From Prauserella aidingensis (GTDB taxonomy: Bacteria; Actinomycetota; Actinomycetes; Mycobacteriales; Pseudonocardiaceae), in the NCBI RefSeq assembly GCF_024171865.1, contig NZ_JAMTCN010000003.1, positions 200,238 through 264,237 of the forward strand: DNA of 64,000 nt. Direction: 5' to 3'. A model generated the notes under the pieces. That model worked only from the letters and a program-made list of their open reading frames with translations, ran no database searches and was not told the DNA's origin. Below are positions 40,347 to 49,753 of the stretch, in pieces. The first letter of the stretch is position 1, and each line of letters begins with the position of its first letter. The position numbers and the translations under genes were made by a program.

Positions 40347-41840
40347 GTGGCCGTTCCGAAGCTTGCCCTGACCGAGCTGACCGAGGCGTCGCTGGCGAAG
40401 ACCCGCGCGCAGACCGTCGTCGTCGGCACCGTGCAGGCCGCGGGCGGCCTCGAACTGGCGCCCGGCGCCGAGGCGGTCGACGCCGCCTACGGCGGCACGC
40501 TCGCCGAGGTCCTGACCACGCTCGGCGCGACCGGCGCGGCCGAGGAGGTCGTGAAGGTGCCGTCGCTCGGCAGGCTGGCCGCCGACGTGGTGCTGGCGGT
40601 CGGACTCGGACAGCCGGAGGTGACGCCCGAGCAGGTCCGGCGCGCGTCCGGTGCCGCGGGCCGTGCTCTCGCGGGCACGAAGCGCGCACTGACCACGCTG
40701 TCGGCCGTCGATCTGCAGGCCGCGGCGGAGGGTGTCGCGCTCGGGGCGTACACGTTCACCGAGTACAAGTCCGAGAAGGGCGACAAGCCCGTGCAGAACG
40801 TGGACGTCGCGGCGCCTGCGGAGGGCACCGCGAAGCAGCACCGCGCCACGCTGAAGGCCGCGACGGCCACGGCTGAGGCGGTCTGCACCACGCGCGACTT
40901 CATCAACACGCCGCCGAACGACCTGTTCCCGGCCTCGTTCGCCGACCGTGCCCGCGCGCTGGCCGAGGACGCGGGAGTGGCCGTCGAGGTGCTCGACGAG
41001 AAGCAGCTCAAGCGCAAGGGCTTCGGCGGCATCCTCGGTGTCGGCGCCGGCTCGTCGCGCCCGCCGCGGCTGGTGAAGGTGACCTACAGGGGCGCGAAGG
41101 CGCGCAAGAAGATCGCCCTCGTCGGCAAGGGCATCACGTTCGACACGGGCGGCATCTCGCTCAAGCCCGCGGCGAACATGGACAACATGACGTCGGACAT
41201 GTCCGGCGCCGCTGCGGTGCTGTCGTCGGTGCTGCTGGCCGCGAAGCTGAAGTTCCCGCTCGAGGTCACCGCCTACATCCCGCTCGCGGAGAACATGCCG
41301 TCGGGCACGTCGTACCGGCCGGGGGACGTGCTGACCATGTACGGCGGCAAGACCGTCGAGGTACTCAACACCGACGCCGAGGGCAGGCTGGTGCTCGCCG
41401 ACGCGATCGTGCGCGCCGCCGAGGACGACCCGGACTACCTCATCGAGACCTCGACGCTCACCGGCGCACAGGTCGTCGCGCTGGGCAACCGGACGGCGGG
41501 CGTGATGGGCGCGGACGAGTTCCGCGACCGTGTCGCCGAGCTCGGTCAGGCCACCGGCGAGAACGCCTGGCCGATGCCGCTGCCCGACGAGCTGCGGTCC
41601 GAACTGGACTCGAAATTGGCCGACCTCGCGAACGTCACGGGCGCGCGCTGGGGCGGCATGCTCGCCGCGGGCATCTTCCTGCGCGAGTTCGTCGCCGACG
41701 GCCTGCCGTGGGCGCACATCGACATCGCGGGCCCGTCGTACAACACCGGCTCGCCGTGGGGCTACACCGGCAAGGGCGGCACGGGCGTTCCGGTGCGCAC
41801 CATCGCGGCGGTGCTGTCCGACATCGCCGACAACGGCTGA
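40347..41840 (+). CDS. pepB: leucyl aminopeptidase (M17)
   Basis: The 497-aa cytosolic M17 metallo-aminopeptidase has an N-terminal regulatory domain (to about 165). The catalytic domain carries the two-metal motifs [32 protein letters not shown] and [13 protein letters not shown], with SSTLTGA-type [12 protein letters not shown]. It removes N-terminal residues, preferably Leu, and works as a hexamer. GTG at 40347 is preferred because GATGAGGAG lies 6 nt before it; the GTG at 40320 would add nine residues with no Shine-Dalgarno. It is the counterpart of Rv2213. The SMI1/KNR4 gene follows 49 bp downstream. Confidence 0.95.
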   Translation: MAVPKLALTELTEASLAKTRAQTVVVGTVQAAGGLELAPGAEAVDAAYGGTLAEVLTTLGATGAAEEVVKVPSLGRLAADVVLAVGLGQPEVTPEQVRRASGAAGRALAGTKRALTTLSAVDLQAAAEGVALGAYTFTEYKSEKGDKPVQNVDVAAPAEGTAKQHRATLKAATATAEAVCTTRDFINTPPNDLFPASFADRARALAEDAGVAVEVLDEKQLKRKGFGGILGVGAGSSRPPRLVKVTYRGAKARKKIALVGKGITFDTGGISLKPAANMDNMTSDMSGAAAVLSSVLLAAKLKFPLEVTAYIPLAENMPSGTSYRPGDVLTMYGGKTVEVLNTDAEGRLVLADAIVRAAEDDPDYLIETSTLTGAQVVALGNRTAGVMGADEFRDRVAELGQATGENAWPMPLPDELRSELDSKLADLANVTGARWGGMLAAGIFLREFVADGLPWAHIDIAGPSYNTGSPWGYTGKGGTGVPVRTIAAVLSDIADNG

Positions 41841-41889
41841 CGCGTACCGCCCACGGCCACTGGAGAACGAGGATGTCGGGAGACGTCCG

Positions 41890-42903
41890 GTGACGGCGGG
41901 CAGCGGTGACCACCCCGAGGGGTCCGTCCGGACGGTGCTCACGGGAACCGACGACGCCGTCGACGCGACCGTCGCACGCGAGGCCCTGCTCCTCGCGTGC
42001 GCGGGCGCGCTCGGCGATTCGGACCGGCTCGTACGGCACTGGCTGACGGCCACCGGCCGCGGCGTCGACCGGCTGGCCGCCACCGCCGTCACGGCTCGGG
42101 CGTGGGCGATGCTGCTCGCCGCCCGTGACGGACACGCCGACAACCGGCGCGGGCGACCGGACTGGGCCGACGGGCTCGTCCCGCTCGATCCGGACGCCGA
42201 ACAGGCCGAGCACGAGAAGGTCCTCGCCGAGCGGGACTCGCTGCCGCCGCGGGGCAGGCGGCAGCGGGAGGCGGCTGCGGCGGCCGAGCACGCCGCAGCG
42301 TCCGGCGACCTCGACGCCGCCCGCGAGGCACTGCACCGGTGGGCCGAGGTCGCCAGGGAGATCCCGCAACCCGACGCCGCGACGCTCGCGGCGTGCCGGC
42401 ACGTCGCCCCGCTGTTGGTGGACGGCGAACTGGCCGTCGACACCGACTGGGCGTGGAACTACACGGCCGCGCTCGTCGCCGCGCTCGACCGGCGGTACCG
42501 CGCCGAAGGCCTCGACGCGGGCTGGCGGGAGCTGATCGCCGAGATCATGCGGCTGCGCGGCGAACCGGACGCGGTGCCGCCGCCCGCCTCGGTGGCGGCC
42601 GTCGACCACGCGGAGAACCGGCTGGGCCGGACGCTGCCCGAGGAGTTCCGCAGGTTCCTGGGCGTGTGCGACGGCCTGCGGGCCGACGTGGTGTTCCCGC
42701 GGCTGCTCGGGGTGTCCGAGCTCCGCCACGGCGTCGAGACCGGCGCGTCCGGCCCCGGCGTCGTGATCAGCGACCCGCCCGTGCTGACGCTGTGGCCCTC
42801 CGGCGAGGTCACCGAGGACGACGAGTTGTTCGGCCGCAGCGTCCACCCCGGCATCCGGTCGGTACTGGAGGAGCATCTGCGGCTGCTCGAGGCGAGCGCC
42901 TGA
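41890..42903 (+). CDS. SMI1/KNR4 (SUKH)-family protein
   Basis: The 337-aa protein has an Ala/Arg/Asp-rich helical region (about 1-190). The C-terminal SMI1/KNR4 domain (about 225-337) shows VAAVDHAENRLGRTLPEEFRRFLGVCDGLRADV. The SUKH fold often serves as an immunity protein against secreted toxins, but single copies beside housekeeping genes are also frequent. No toxin or secretion gene is nearby, so immunity is not supported here. The start is GTG at 41890 with GGGAG upstream. It lies 49 bp after pepB and is likely cotranscribed with it. A hairpin directly follows the stop. Confidence 0.8.
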   Translation: MTAGSGDHPEGSVRTVLTGTDDAVDATVAREALLLACAGALGDSDRLVRHWLTATGRGVDRLAATAVTARAWAMLLAARDGHADNRRGRPDWADGLVPLDPDAEQAEHEKVLAERDSLPPRGRRQREAAAAAEHAAASGDLDAAREALHRWAEVAREIPQPDAATLAACRHVAPLLVDGELAVDTDWAWNYTAALVAALDRRYRAEGLDAGWRELIAEIMRLRGEPDAVPPPASVAAVDHAENRLGRTLPEEFRRFLGVCDGLRADVVFPRLLGVSELRHGVETGASGPGVVISDPPVLTLWPSGEVTEDDELFGRSVHPGIRSVLEEHLRLLEASA

Positions 42904-42933
42904 CGGTGGTGCCGACGCCCGCCGGCACCACCG
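42904..42933. terminator. terminator between convergent genes, 11-bp stem
   Basis: Arms CGGTGGTGCCG (42904-42914) and CGGCACCACCG (42923-42933) with an 8-nt loop begin immediately after the SMI1/KNR4 stop and lie before the phoD stop. Confidence 0.8.
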
Positions 42934-42943
42934 CGGCGCGTGC

Positions 42944-44503
42944 TCACGCCTCCTGGACGCCGGGCCTGCCGTTCTCGACCACGAACCCGGCCAGTGTGCT
43001 CACCGGTGCGCCACGCCGCGTGACGTACGGCACCACGCGGTAGTCGGCGCGATAGCTGTCGCGGTCGACCGTGCAGCGGACGTATCCACGCCGCTGGTTG
43101 TAGAACTTCATGTGCGGGTTGGCGGCCAGCCACTGCTCACCGCGCCGGTCCATGTCGGCGCCGTCGCCGCCCGAGCTGATCGACGTGCCGAGGAACTCCG
43201 CGCCCACCGTGCGCGAATCCGGGTCGGCGAAGTCCTGCTTCAGGTCGGCGGCCATACTGCAGTGGGCGTCGCCGGTGATCACGACCATGTTGTCGACGCC
43301 TCGTTCGACGACCCCGTCGAACAGGCGCTGCCGGGCGGGTTCGTAGCCGTTCCAGTTGTCCATCGGCAACCGCAGTCCCTCGCCGGGGTCGCGGTCGGCC
43401 CGCGCCATCACGGTCTGCTGGGCGAGGATGTTCCACCGCGCCGTCGACGCACCGAGACCGTCGAGCAGCCAGCGTTCCTGTTCCGCGCCGAGCATGCTGC
43501 GGTCGGGATCCTGCGCCTCCGGCGAGTTCCGGTCGACCTGGTCGCTGCGGTACTGGCGGCCGTCGAGCACGTTGAACTCGGCGAGCGTGCCGAACCGCAG
43601 CCGCCGGTAGATCCGCATGTCCGGACCCGTCGGCACCGACGAGCGGCGCAACGGCAGGTGCTCGTAGTAGGCCTGATAGGCCGCGGCGCGGCGGACGAGG
43701 AAGTCGCGGGGAGCGACGCCCTCGTGCTGGGAGATCTCGTCCGCGTAGTTGTTCTCGACCTCGTGGTCGTCCCAGGTCACGATCCACGGGAAGGCCGCGT
43801 GCGAACGCTGCAGGTCGGCATCGGTCCGGTACTGGGCGTGCCGGATGCGGTAGTCGGCGAGCGAGACGACCTCGCGGGCGGGCGCGTGTGCGCGGCCGAG
43901 GCTCCCGGTCGCGCCGCCCTCGTAGATGTAGTCGCCGAGGTGCACCACCGCGCGCAGATCCTCGTCGGCGAGGTGCCGGTGTGCCGTGTAGTAGCCGGCC
44001 GGATAGTTCTGGCAGGAGACGAACGCGAATGCCAGCCGGTCGAGGTTCGCGCCGGCCTCGGGCGCCGTGCGGGTCCGCCCGACGGGGCTGATCTCGCCAC
44101 CGACCCGGAACCGGTAGAAGTACTCGCGGTCCGGCCTCAGCGTGTCGACCTCGACGTGGACCGAGTGGCCGAGTTCCGGTGTGGCGTTGGACACCCCGTG
44201 GGCGACCCGCCGGGAGAAGCGCTCGTCCTCGGCGACCTCCCATCGCACCGGCACCACGCCGCGGCCCCGCATCCCGCCGGAGCCGTCCTCGGCGAGCGGT
44301 TCGGGTGCCAGCCGGGTCCACAGCACCACGCCGCTGGGCAGCGGATCGCCGGACGCGACCCCGAGCGCGAACGGGTGGCCCGTGAACCGGGAGCGCTGCG
44401 CCGGCGAGGCCCAGCCCGGTCCGGCGGTCAGCCCGCCCGCCGCCAGTGCGGCGCCCGCCGCGCCGCCGAGTTCCAGAAACCTGCGTCGATCGAAGCCGTT
44501 CAT
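42944..44503 (-). CDS. phoD: PhoD-type alkaline phosphatase, Tat-exported
   Basis: The 519-aa protein begins with a twin-arginine signal (DRRRFLELGG, hydrophobic Ala/Gly core, cleavage near GWASPA). A PhoD N-terminal fibronectin-like domain (HPFALGVASGDPLPSGVVLWTRLAP) comes next. The metallophosphatase domain shows FVSCQNYPAGYYTAHRHLADED, HLGDYIYEGG, TWDDHEVENNYADE and TGDAHCSMAADL. It hydrolyses phosphate mono- and diesters outside the cell, using Fe3+ and Ca2+ in known members, and is part of the phosphate-starvation response. The 174-bp gap upstream contains one GTTCACC half-site at 44521, compatible with PhoP control but not proof. Confidence 0.95.
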   Translation of the reverse strand: MNGFDRRRFLELGGAAGAALAAGGLTAGPGWASPAQRSRFTGHPFALGVASGDPLPSGVVLWTRLAPEPLAEDGSGGMRGRGVVPVRWEVAEDERFSRRVAHGVSNATPELGHSVHVEVDTLRPDREYFYRFRVGGEISPVGRTRTAPEAGANLDRLAFAFVSCQNYPAGYYTAHRHLADEDLRAVVHLGDYIYEGGATGSLGRAHAPAREVVSLADYRIRHAQYRTDADLQRSHAAFPWIVTWDDHEVENNYADEISQHEGVAPRDFLVRRAAAYQAYYEHLPLRRSSVPTGPDMRIYRRLRFGTLAEFNVLDGRQYRSDQVDRNSPEAQDPDRSMLGAEQERWLLDGLGASTARWNILAQQTVMARADRDPGEGLRLPMDNWNGYEPARQRLFDGVVERGVDNMVVITGDAHCSMAADLKQDFADPDSRTVGAEFLGTSISSGGDGADMDRRGEQWLAANPHMKFYNQRRGYVRCTVDRDSYRADYRVVPYVTRRGAPVSTLAGFVVENGRPGVQEA

Positions 44504-44677
44504 GAGGTCTCCTCCGTCGTGTTCACCGATCGGAGTGACAAGTCATCAGGCCCGGTCGATCACCGAATGTCCGCTCGCGGTCGCCCGTGTGGAATGCATC
44601 CGACGACCGGCTGAACAGGCGCGCAGGGCACACGCCCGCCCGGCGGCGTCACCCGACAGAGCCGCCCGCCCCGCGTC

Positions 44678-45040
44678 TCACGCGTCGCGTTCGGCCTGCC
44701 GCCTGCGCTTCTCCAGGATTCGCTGCCGCTGCGTGTAGTCGCGCATGCGCTGTGGGTATCCGGTGCGCGCCACCTCGTACACCGGGATGGAGCGCTTGCT
44801 GCCGAAGTCCTGCGCCTTCCCCAGACTGCCGATGCGCCTGCGGGTCCACTCGCCGTCGTGCGCCACCAGCACGACCGTCGTCTCGGTGACGTTCGTCCGG
44901 GGCTCCACGTACGCCTCGACCCCGCGCCGCTCGGACGCCCACGCATCCAGATGGGCCGTGTCCGCGTCGCTCACCCCGCGCAACGTCCCGGGTCGCTGTT
45001 TCCCACCGCGCTTGCTCCGCAGTCGGTCGAACAGCCCCAC
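44678..45040 (-). CDS. conserved actinobacterial hypothetical protein
   Basis: The 120-aa basic protein shows GLFDRLRSKRGGK, WASERRGVEAYVEPRTNVTETTVVLVAHDGEWTRRRIGS and IPVYEVARTGYPQRMRDYTQR, a pattern I recognise from short hypothetical proteins of actinomycetes near lpd/dlaT or lipA. Database names such as oxidoreductase for this family are not supported by any cofactor motif. GTG at 45040 is preferred because GGAGAG lies upstream and the family begins with the residues GLFDRL. It is divergent from lpdA. Function unknown. Confidence 0.8.
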   Translation of the reverse strand: MGLFDRLRSKRGGKQRPGTLRGVSDADTAHLDAWASERRGVEAYVEPRTNVTETTVVLVAHDGEWTRRRIGSLGKAQDFGSKRSIPVYEVARTGYPQRMRDYTQRQRILEKRRRQAERDA

Positions 45041-45163
45041 GTCGATCACCTCTCCACGTTCGCCTCCGACGATCATTGTCCCTTATTTCCGAAGTCGTGG
45101 GACACCCTCACCGACCACACTTCGCACCTCCCGGACACGAAGTGACAGGATGAGGCATGACAA

Positions 45164-45189
45164 GCGCGCGCGTGCGCGCGTGCGTACAC
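45164..45189. other. 26-nt alternating purine-pyrimidine tract (possible Z-DNA)
   Basis: From 45164 to 45189 purine and pyrimidine alternate without a break, mostly GC with a few GT, TA and AC steps. Such tracts can adopt the Z form under negative supercoiling. It lies in the divergent promoter region about 110 bp upstream of the lpdA start. Confidence 0.75.
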
Positions 45190-45298
45190 CACAGACACCC
45201 TCTGGGAGGCCGCGTGAGCACCCGGCGCCGCACAGCGCCGCGTAGTGTTCACAGGGCGACCGGGTGCCGGAGGAGACCTGCGCGAGGGAGTTGGAGAA

Positions 45299-46672
45299 GT
45301 GAGCGACGCTGAAGCCGACCTGGTGATCCTGGGTGGCGGATCGGGCGGTTACGCCGCGGCATTCCGTGCCGCCGAACTGGGCATGTCCGTGACGCTGATC
45401 GAGAAGGACAAGCTGGGCGGCACGTGCTTGCATCGAGGGTGCATCCCGACCAAGGCGCTGCTGCACGCCGCCGAGGTCGCCGATTCGGCCCGCGAAGGCG
45501 AGCAGTTCGGCGTGAAGAGCACGCTCGAGGGCGTCGACATGGCCGGGGTCCACAAGTACAAGGACGGCATCGTCACCCGGCTGTACAAGGGCCTGCAGGG
45601 TCTGGCGAAGCACCATCAGGTGACCTTCGTCGAAGGCTCGGGGACCTACGTCGGCGGCACGACCGTCGAGGTCGACGGCACCCGCTACACCGGTAAGAAC
45701 ATCATCCTGGCCACCGGTTCGTACTCGAAGACACTGCCGGGCCTCGAGCTCGGCGGGCGCATCATCGCCAGCGAGGAGGCCCTCCAGCTCGACCACGTGC
45801 CCAAGAAGGCGGTCGTGCTGGGCGGCGGCGTCATCGGCGTCGAGTTCGCCAGCGTGTGGGCCTCCTTCGGCACCGACGTGACGATCGTCGAGGCGCTGCC
45901 GCGGCTGGTGCCGAACGAGGACGAGTTCGCCTCCAAGCAGCTCGAACGCGCGCTGCGCCGCCGCAAGATCGGCTACAAGACGGGCGTGAAGTTCACCGAG
46001 GCCAAGCAGGACGACAACGGCGTCACGGTGACCCTCGAATCGGGTGAGACGCTCGAGGCCGACGTGCTGCTGGTCGCCGTCGGCCGCGGTCCCAACACCG
46101 CGGGCCACGGCTACGAGGAGGCGGGCATCCAGCTCGACCGCGGTTTCGTCGTCACCGACGAGCGCCTGCGCACGAGCAATCCGAACGTCTACGCCGTCGG
46201 CGACATCGTGCCCGGTCTGCAGCTCGCCCACCGCGGCTTCCAGCAGGGCGTGTTCGTCGCCGAGGAGATCGCGGGCCTGAACCCGTCGCCGATCGACGAG
46301 GCGGGCATCCCGCGCGTGACGTACTCGCACCCGGAGGTCGCCTCCGTCGGGCTGACCGAGGCCGAGGCCAAGGAGAAGTACGGCTCCGACGTCGAGGCGT
46401 TCACCTACGACCTCGGCGGCAACGGCAAGAGCCAGATCCTCAAGACCTCCGGCGCGGTGAAGCTGGTCAAGGCGCCGGACGGGCCGGTCGTGGGCCTGCA
46501 CCTCGTGGGCGACCGCGTCGGCGAACTCATCGGCGAGGCCCAGCTGATCTACAGCTGGGAGGCTTTCCCCGAGGACGTCGCGCCGCTCATCCACGCCCAC
46601 CCGACCCAGTCCGAGGCGCTCGGCGAGGCACATCTCGCCCTCGCGGGCAAGCCGTTGCACGTCCACGGCTGA
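45299..46672 (+). CDS. lpdA: dihydrolipoamide dehydrogenase (E3)
   Basis: The 457-aa FAD enzyme reoxidises dihydrolipoamide of the 2-oxoacid dehydrogenase complexes with NAD+. The FAD loop VILGGGSGGYAAA, redox disulfide GGTCLHRGCIPTK (Cys43, Cys48), NAD loop VVLGGGVIGVEFASVW and the C-terminal catalytic HAHPTQSE (His434, Glu439) are all intact. GTG at 45299 has a GGGAG-GGAGAAG purine run before it; 18 upstream codons are open but not family-like. It is followed by the E2 gene 57 bp later, the classic E3-E2 pair. It may also serve the acetoin-type complex at 27230-30632, which has no E3 of its own. Confidence 0.96.
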   Translation: MSDAEADLVILGGGSGGYAAAFRAAELGMSVTLIEKDKLGGTCLHRGCIPTKALLHAAEVADSAREGEQFGVKSTLEGVDMAGVHKYKDGIVTRLYKGLQGLAKHHQVTFVEGSGTYVGGTTVEVDGTRYTGKNIILATGSYSKTLPGLELGGRIIASEEALQLDHVPKKAVVLGGGVIGVEFASVWASFGTDVTIVEALPRLVPNEDEFASKQLERALRRRKIGYKTGVKFTEAKQDDNGVTVTLESGETLEADVLLVAVGRGPNTAGHGYEEAGIQLDRGFVVTDERLRTSNPNVYAVGDIVPGLQLAHRGFQQGVFVAEEIAGLNPSPIDEAGIPRVTYSHPEVASVGLTEAEAKEKYGSDVEAFTYDLGGNGKSQILKTSGAVKLVKAPDGPVVGLHLVGDRVGELIGEAQLIYSWEAFPEDVAPLIHAHPTQSEALGEAHLALAGKPLHVHG

Positions 46673-46729
46673 CGCCCCGGCTCGCACCCAAGACCAACAT
46701 CGACAACGAACCAAGGGAGTCAGCAAACG

Positions 46730-48565
46730 ATGGCGTACTCCGTCACATTGCCGGAGCTCGGGGAAAGCGTCACGGAGGGCACCGTCACCCGGTGGCTGAA
46801 GCAGGAGGGTGAGTCGGTCGCGGTCGACGAGCCGTTGCTGGAGATCAGCACCGACAAGGTCGACACCGAGGTCCCTTCGCCCGTCGCGGGCACCGTCCAG
46901 AAGATCATCGCCAAGGAGGACGACACCGTCGAGGTCGGCGGTGAGCTCGCGCTGGTCGACGACGGCTCCGGTGGCGGCGAGTCGGCGCCCGCCGAGCAGG
47001 CCGCGCCCGCGGAGTCCGCGCCCGCCGAGTCGGCCGCACCCGCAGAGCCGGCGCCCGCCGAGCCCGCTCCGGAGCCCGCCGCCGCGCCGGCCGCGTCCTC
47101 CGGGGGCTCCGCCTCGGGCAGCCCGGTGACCCTGCCCGAACTCGGTGAGAGCGTCACCGAGGGCACCGTCACCCGGTGGCTCAAGCAGGTCGGCGACTCC
47201 GTCGAGGTCGACGAGCCGTTGCTGGAGATCTCGACCGACAAGGTCGACACCGAGGTCCCGTCCCCGATGGCGGGCACGCTCCTGGAGATCTCCGCGGGCG
47301 AGGACACGACCGTCGAGGTCGGCGGCCAGCTCGCGGTGATCGGCTCGGCCGACGCAGCACCGTCCGCTCCGGCGCCCGCCCCCGCTCCGGAGCCCGAGCC
47401 TGCGCCGGAACCCGAGCCGACCCCGGCGCCGCAGCAGGAGGCTCCCGCCCCGGCCGCCGAGCCCGCCCCGAGCGCTCCCGCGCAGCAGGCACCCGCGCAG
47501 CAGGCACCGGCACAGCCTGCTCAGCCCGCCCCTGCTCAACCCGCCCCGGCGCAGCAGGCACCGGCACAGCAGGCGCCCGCACAGGGCGACGGCGGCGGCA
47601 CGCCGTACGTGACGCCGCTGGTGCGCAAGCTCGCGGCCGAGCACGACATCGACCTGTCGAGCCTGACCGGTTCCGGCGTCGGCGGCCGGATCCGCAAGCA
47701 GGACGTGCTCGCCGCCGTCGACGCGAAGCAGCAGCAGGCCCCTGCGGCCGCTCCGAGCGGTTCGGCCGCACCGGCCGCGTCGTCGGCAGCACCCTCGAAG
47801 CCCGCCGCTCCGGCGCCGGTGTCCGACGCGGAGAAGGCCGCACTGCGCGGCACCGTGCAGAAGGCCAATCGGATCCGCCAGATCACGGCGGAGAAGACCA
47901 AGGAGTCGCTGCAGGTCTCGGCGCAGCTCACGCAGGTGCACGAGGTCGACGTCTCGAAGATCGCCAAGCTGCGCCAGCGCGCGAAGGCGGCGTTCCGCGA
48001 GCGCGAAGGTGTGAACCTGACGTTCCTGCCGTTCTTCGCCAAGGCCACGGTCGAGGCGCTGAAGCAGCACCCGAACGTCAACGCCTCCTACAACGAGGAG
48101 ACGAAGGAGATCACCTACCACGGCTCGATCAACCTCGGCGTCGCCGTGGACACCGAGCGTGGGTTGCTGTCGGTGGTCATCCACGACGCGGGTGAGCTGA
48201 GCCTGTCCGGTCTGGCCCACCGCATCGCGGACCTGGCGGAGCGGGCACGCACCAACAAGGTCACTCCGGACGAGCTGACCGGCGGCACGTTCACCATCAC
48301 GAACATCGGCAGCAACGGCGCCCTGTTCGACACGCCGATCATCGTGCAGCCCCAGTCGGGCATGCTCGGCACCGGCGCGGTCGTCAAGCGCCCGGTGGTC
48401 GTGGCCGACGAGGACGGCAACGACACGATCGCCGTGCGGTCGATGTCGTACCTGCCGCTGACGTACGACCACCAGCTCATCGACGGTGCCGACGCGGGCC
48501 GCTTCCTGACGACGATCAAGCAGCGGCTCGAAGAGGGCAACTTCGAGGACGAGCTGGGGCTCTGA
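46730..48565 (+). CDS. sucB: dihydrolipoyl acyltransferase (E2), two lipoyl domains, DlaT/SucB type
   Basis: The 611-aa E2 has two lipoyl domains (about 1-77 with Lys43, and about 130-205 with a second [14 protein letters not shown] near 172). These are separated by Ala/Pro/Glu linkers and followed by a longer Gln/Ala/Pro linker (about 215-285). The peripheral-subunit-binding domain is at about 290-325 ([23 protein letters not shown]). The acyltransferase domain (about 370-611) carries [12 protein letters not shown] (His581, Asp585). In M. tuberculosis the equivalent Rv2215 (DlaT) is the E2 of pyruvate dehydrogenase and of peroxynitrite reductase, though often named sucB. It is cotranscribed with lpdA. 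Confidence 0.95.
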   Translation: MAYSVTLPELGESVTEGTVTRWLKQEGESVAVDEPLLEISTDKVDTEVPSPVAGTVQKIIAKEDDTVEVGGELALVDDGSGGGESAPAEQAAPAESAPAESAAPAEPAPAEPAPEPAAAPAASSGGSASGSPVTLPELGESVTEGTVTRWLKQVGDSVEVDEPLLEISTDKVDTEVPSPMAGTLLEISAGEDTTVEVGGQLAVIGSADAAPSAPAPAPAPEPEPAPEPEPTPAPQQEAPAPAAEPAPSAPAQQAPAQQAPAQPAQPAPAQPAPAQQAPAQQAPAQGDGGGTPYVTPLVRKLAAEHDIDLSSLTGSGVGGRIRKQDVLAAVDAKQQQAPAAAPSGSAAPAASSAAPSKPAAPAPVSDAEKAALRGTVQKANRIRQITAEKTKESLQVSAQLTQVHEVDVSKIAKLRQRAKAAFREREGVNLTFLPFFAKATVEALKQHPNVNASYNEETKEITYHGSINLGVAVDTERGLLSVVIHDAGELSLSGLAHRIADLAERARTNKVTPDELTGGTFTITNIGSNGALFDTPIIVQPQSGMLGTGAVVKRPVVVADEDGNDTIAVRSMSYLPLTYDHQLIDGADAGRFLTTIKQRLEEGNFEDELGL

Positions 48566-48572
48566 GTCCCGC

Positions 48573-48691
48573 GGCCCCGGCTCCATGCCGGGGCCTGCCG
48601 GTTCGGCGGTCACCCGAACAGTGACCCTCGAACCGGAGCCCGATCCCGTTCGAGGGGTCGGGCCCGGTGCGGTACCGGGCCCGACCCCTCG
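48573..48691 (+). terminator. two tandem terminator hairpins after the E2 gene
   Basis: A 9-bp stem (48573-48581 with 48587-48595) is followed by an 18-bp perfect stem (48651-48668 with 48674-48691, 5-nt loop) ahead of CCGTTTC. The rest of this 288-bp gap shows nothing else apart from the start region of 48854. Confidence 0.85.
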
Positions 48692-48853
48692 ACCCGTTTC
48701 ACGGTCCACATCGGACCACCGGTCCGGTGAACGGGCTCCCCGTGCCGAGGGACCGATCGCAGGAGTCGGCACCCGATACCCCGGCGTCGTCGGCCGCGCC
48801 GGTGTCCGGCAGCGGCGGCGGAATGCGACGAATCACCGATAAGGTGAGGCGTT

Positions 48854-49738
48854 ATGCGAGTTCTGGTCGCGGGTTCGAGTGGGCTGCTGGGTGGCGCCCT
48901 GGTCACGAGGTTGCGCACCGCCGGGCACGACGTCCTGCGGCTGGTACGGCGCGAGCCGCGCGCCGCCGACGAACGAGGGTGGGAGCCGCCCGCGGGGCGG
49001 ATCGACGACGGCGCGTTCGACGGCGTCGACGCCGTGGTGAACCTGTGCGGCGCACCACTGGCCTCGGGAAGGTGGAGCGGCGCCCGCAAACAGCACCTGA
49101 TCGACAGTCGCGTCGAGCCGACCGAGGTGCTCGCCGACGCCGTCGCCCGCCACGGCACGCCGGTGCTGCTCAACGCCTCCGGCATCAACGTCTACGGCGA
49201 CACCGGCGACCGCGAGGTCGACGAATCCGCCGGGCCCGGATCCGGATTCCTCGCCGACCTGTGCCGCGCGTGGGAGTCGGCCGCCGACTCGGCCGCACAC
49301 GCCGGCGCCCGGGTGGTGCACCTGCGGACCTCGCCCGTGCTGTCGGCCCACGGCGGGCTGCTCACTCCCCTGCGGCGGCTGTTCCGGTGCGGACTCGGCG
49401 GGAAACTCGGCGACGGCCGTCAGTACTTCCCCTGGATCGGACTCGACGACCACGTCGCGGCGACGGAACTGCTGCTGCGCGACGGCGACGTCTCCGGTCC
49501 GGTGAACCTGACCGCGCCCGAACCGGTCACGAACGCCGAGTTCACCCGCGCACTCGGTGAAGCCCTGCACCGGCCGACACCGTGGCGGGTGCCCGCCGTC
49601 GCGCTGCGGACCGTGCTGGGCGACGCGGCCGACGAGATGCTCCTGTCCGGTCCGCGCGCCGTGCCCGGCCGGCTGCCCGAGGCCGGGTTCACGTTCGCCC
49701 ACCCCCGCATCGACCAGGCCCTGGCCGCCGTCACCTGA
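48854..49738 (+). CDS. TIGR01777-type SDR epimerase
   Basis: The 294-aa NAD(P)-binding Rossmann protein of the atypical extended SDR group (YfcH/SulA type) shows MRVLVAGSSGLLGGALV (GxxGxxG), VNLCGAPL, LIDSRVEPTEVL, NASGINVYGD and a C-terminal DUF1731-like segment (TPWRVPAVALRTVLGDAADEMLLSGPRAVPGRLPEAGFTF). The exact substrate of this family is unknown. A TAAGGT box ends 8 nt before the ATG and also looks like a weak Shine-Dalgarno. It is the counterpart of Rv2216, and the order E2, epimerase, lipB, lipA is kept apart from inserted genes. Confidence 0.92.
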   Translation: MRVLVAGSSGLLGGALVTRLRTAGHDVLRLVRREPRAADERGWEPPAGRIDDGAFDGVDAVVNLCGAPLASGRWSGARKQHLIDSRVEPTEVLADAVARHGTPVLLNASGINVYGDTGDREVDESAGPGSGFLADLCRAWESAADSAAHAGARVVHLRTSPVLSAHGGLLTPLRRLFRCGLGGKLGDGRQYFPWIGLDDHVAATELLLRDGDVSGPVNLTAPEPVTNAEFTRALGEALHRPTPWRVPAVALRTVLGDAADEMLLSGPRAVPGRLPEAGFTFAHPRIDQALAAVT

Positions 49739-49753
49739 CCGGGCGCCGACTCC

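Noticed and set aside
41890-42903. Immunity gene of a polymorphic toxin system
   Set aside because: SMI1/KNR4 domains often are immunity proteins, but no toxin, WXG100, RHS or secretion gene is nearby and the gene follows pepB closely.
44521-44527. PHO box in front of phoD
   Set aside because: Only one GTTCACC half-site is present and the following 11-nt units do not match, so it is mentioned in the phoD entry but not listed as a site.
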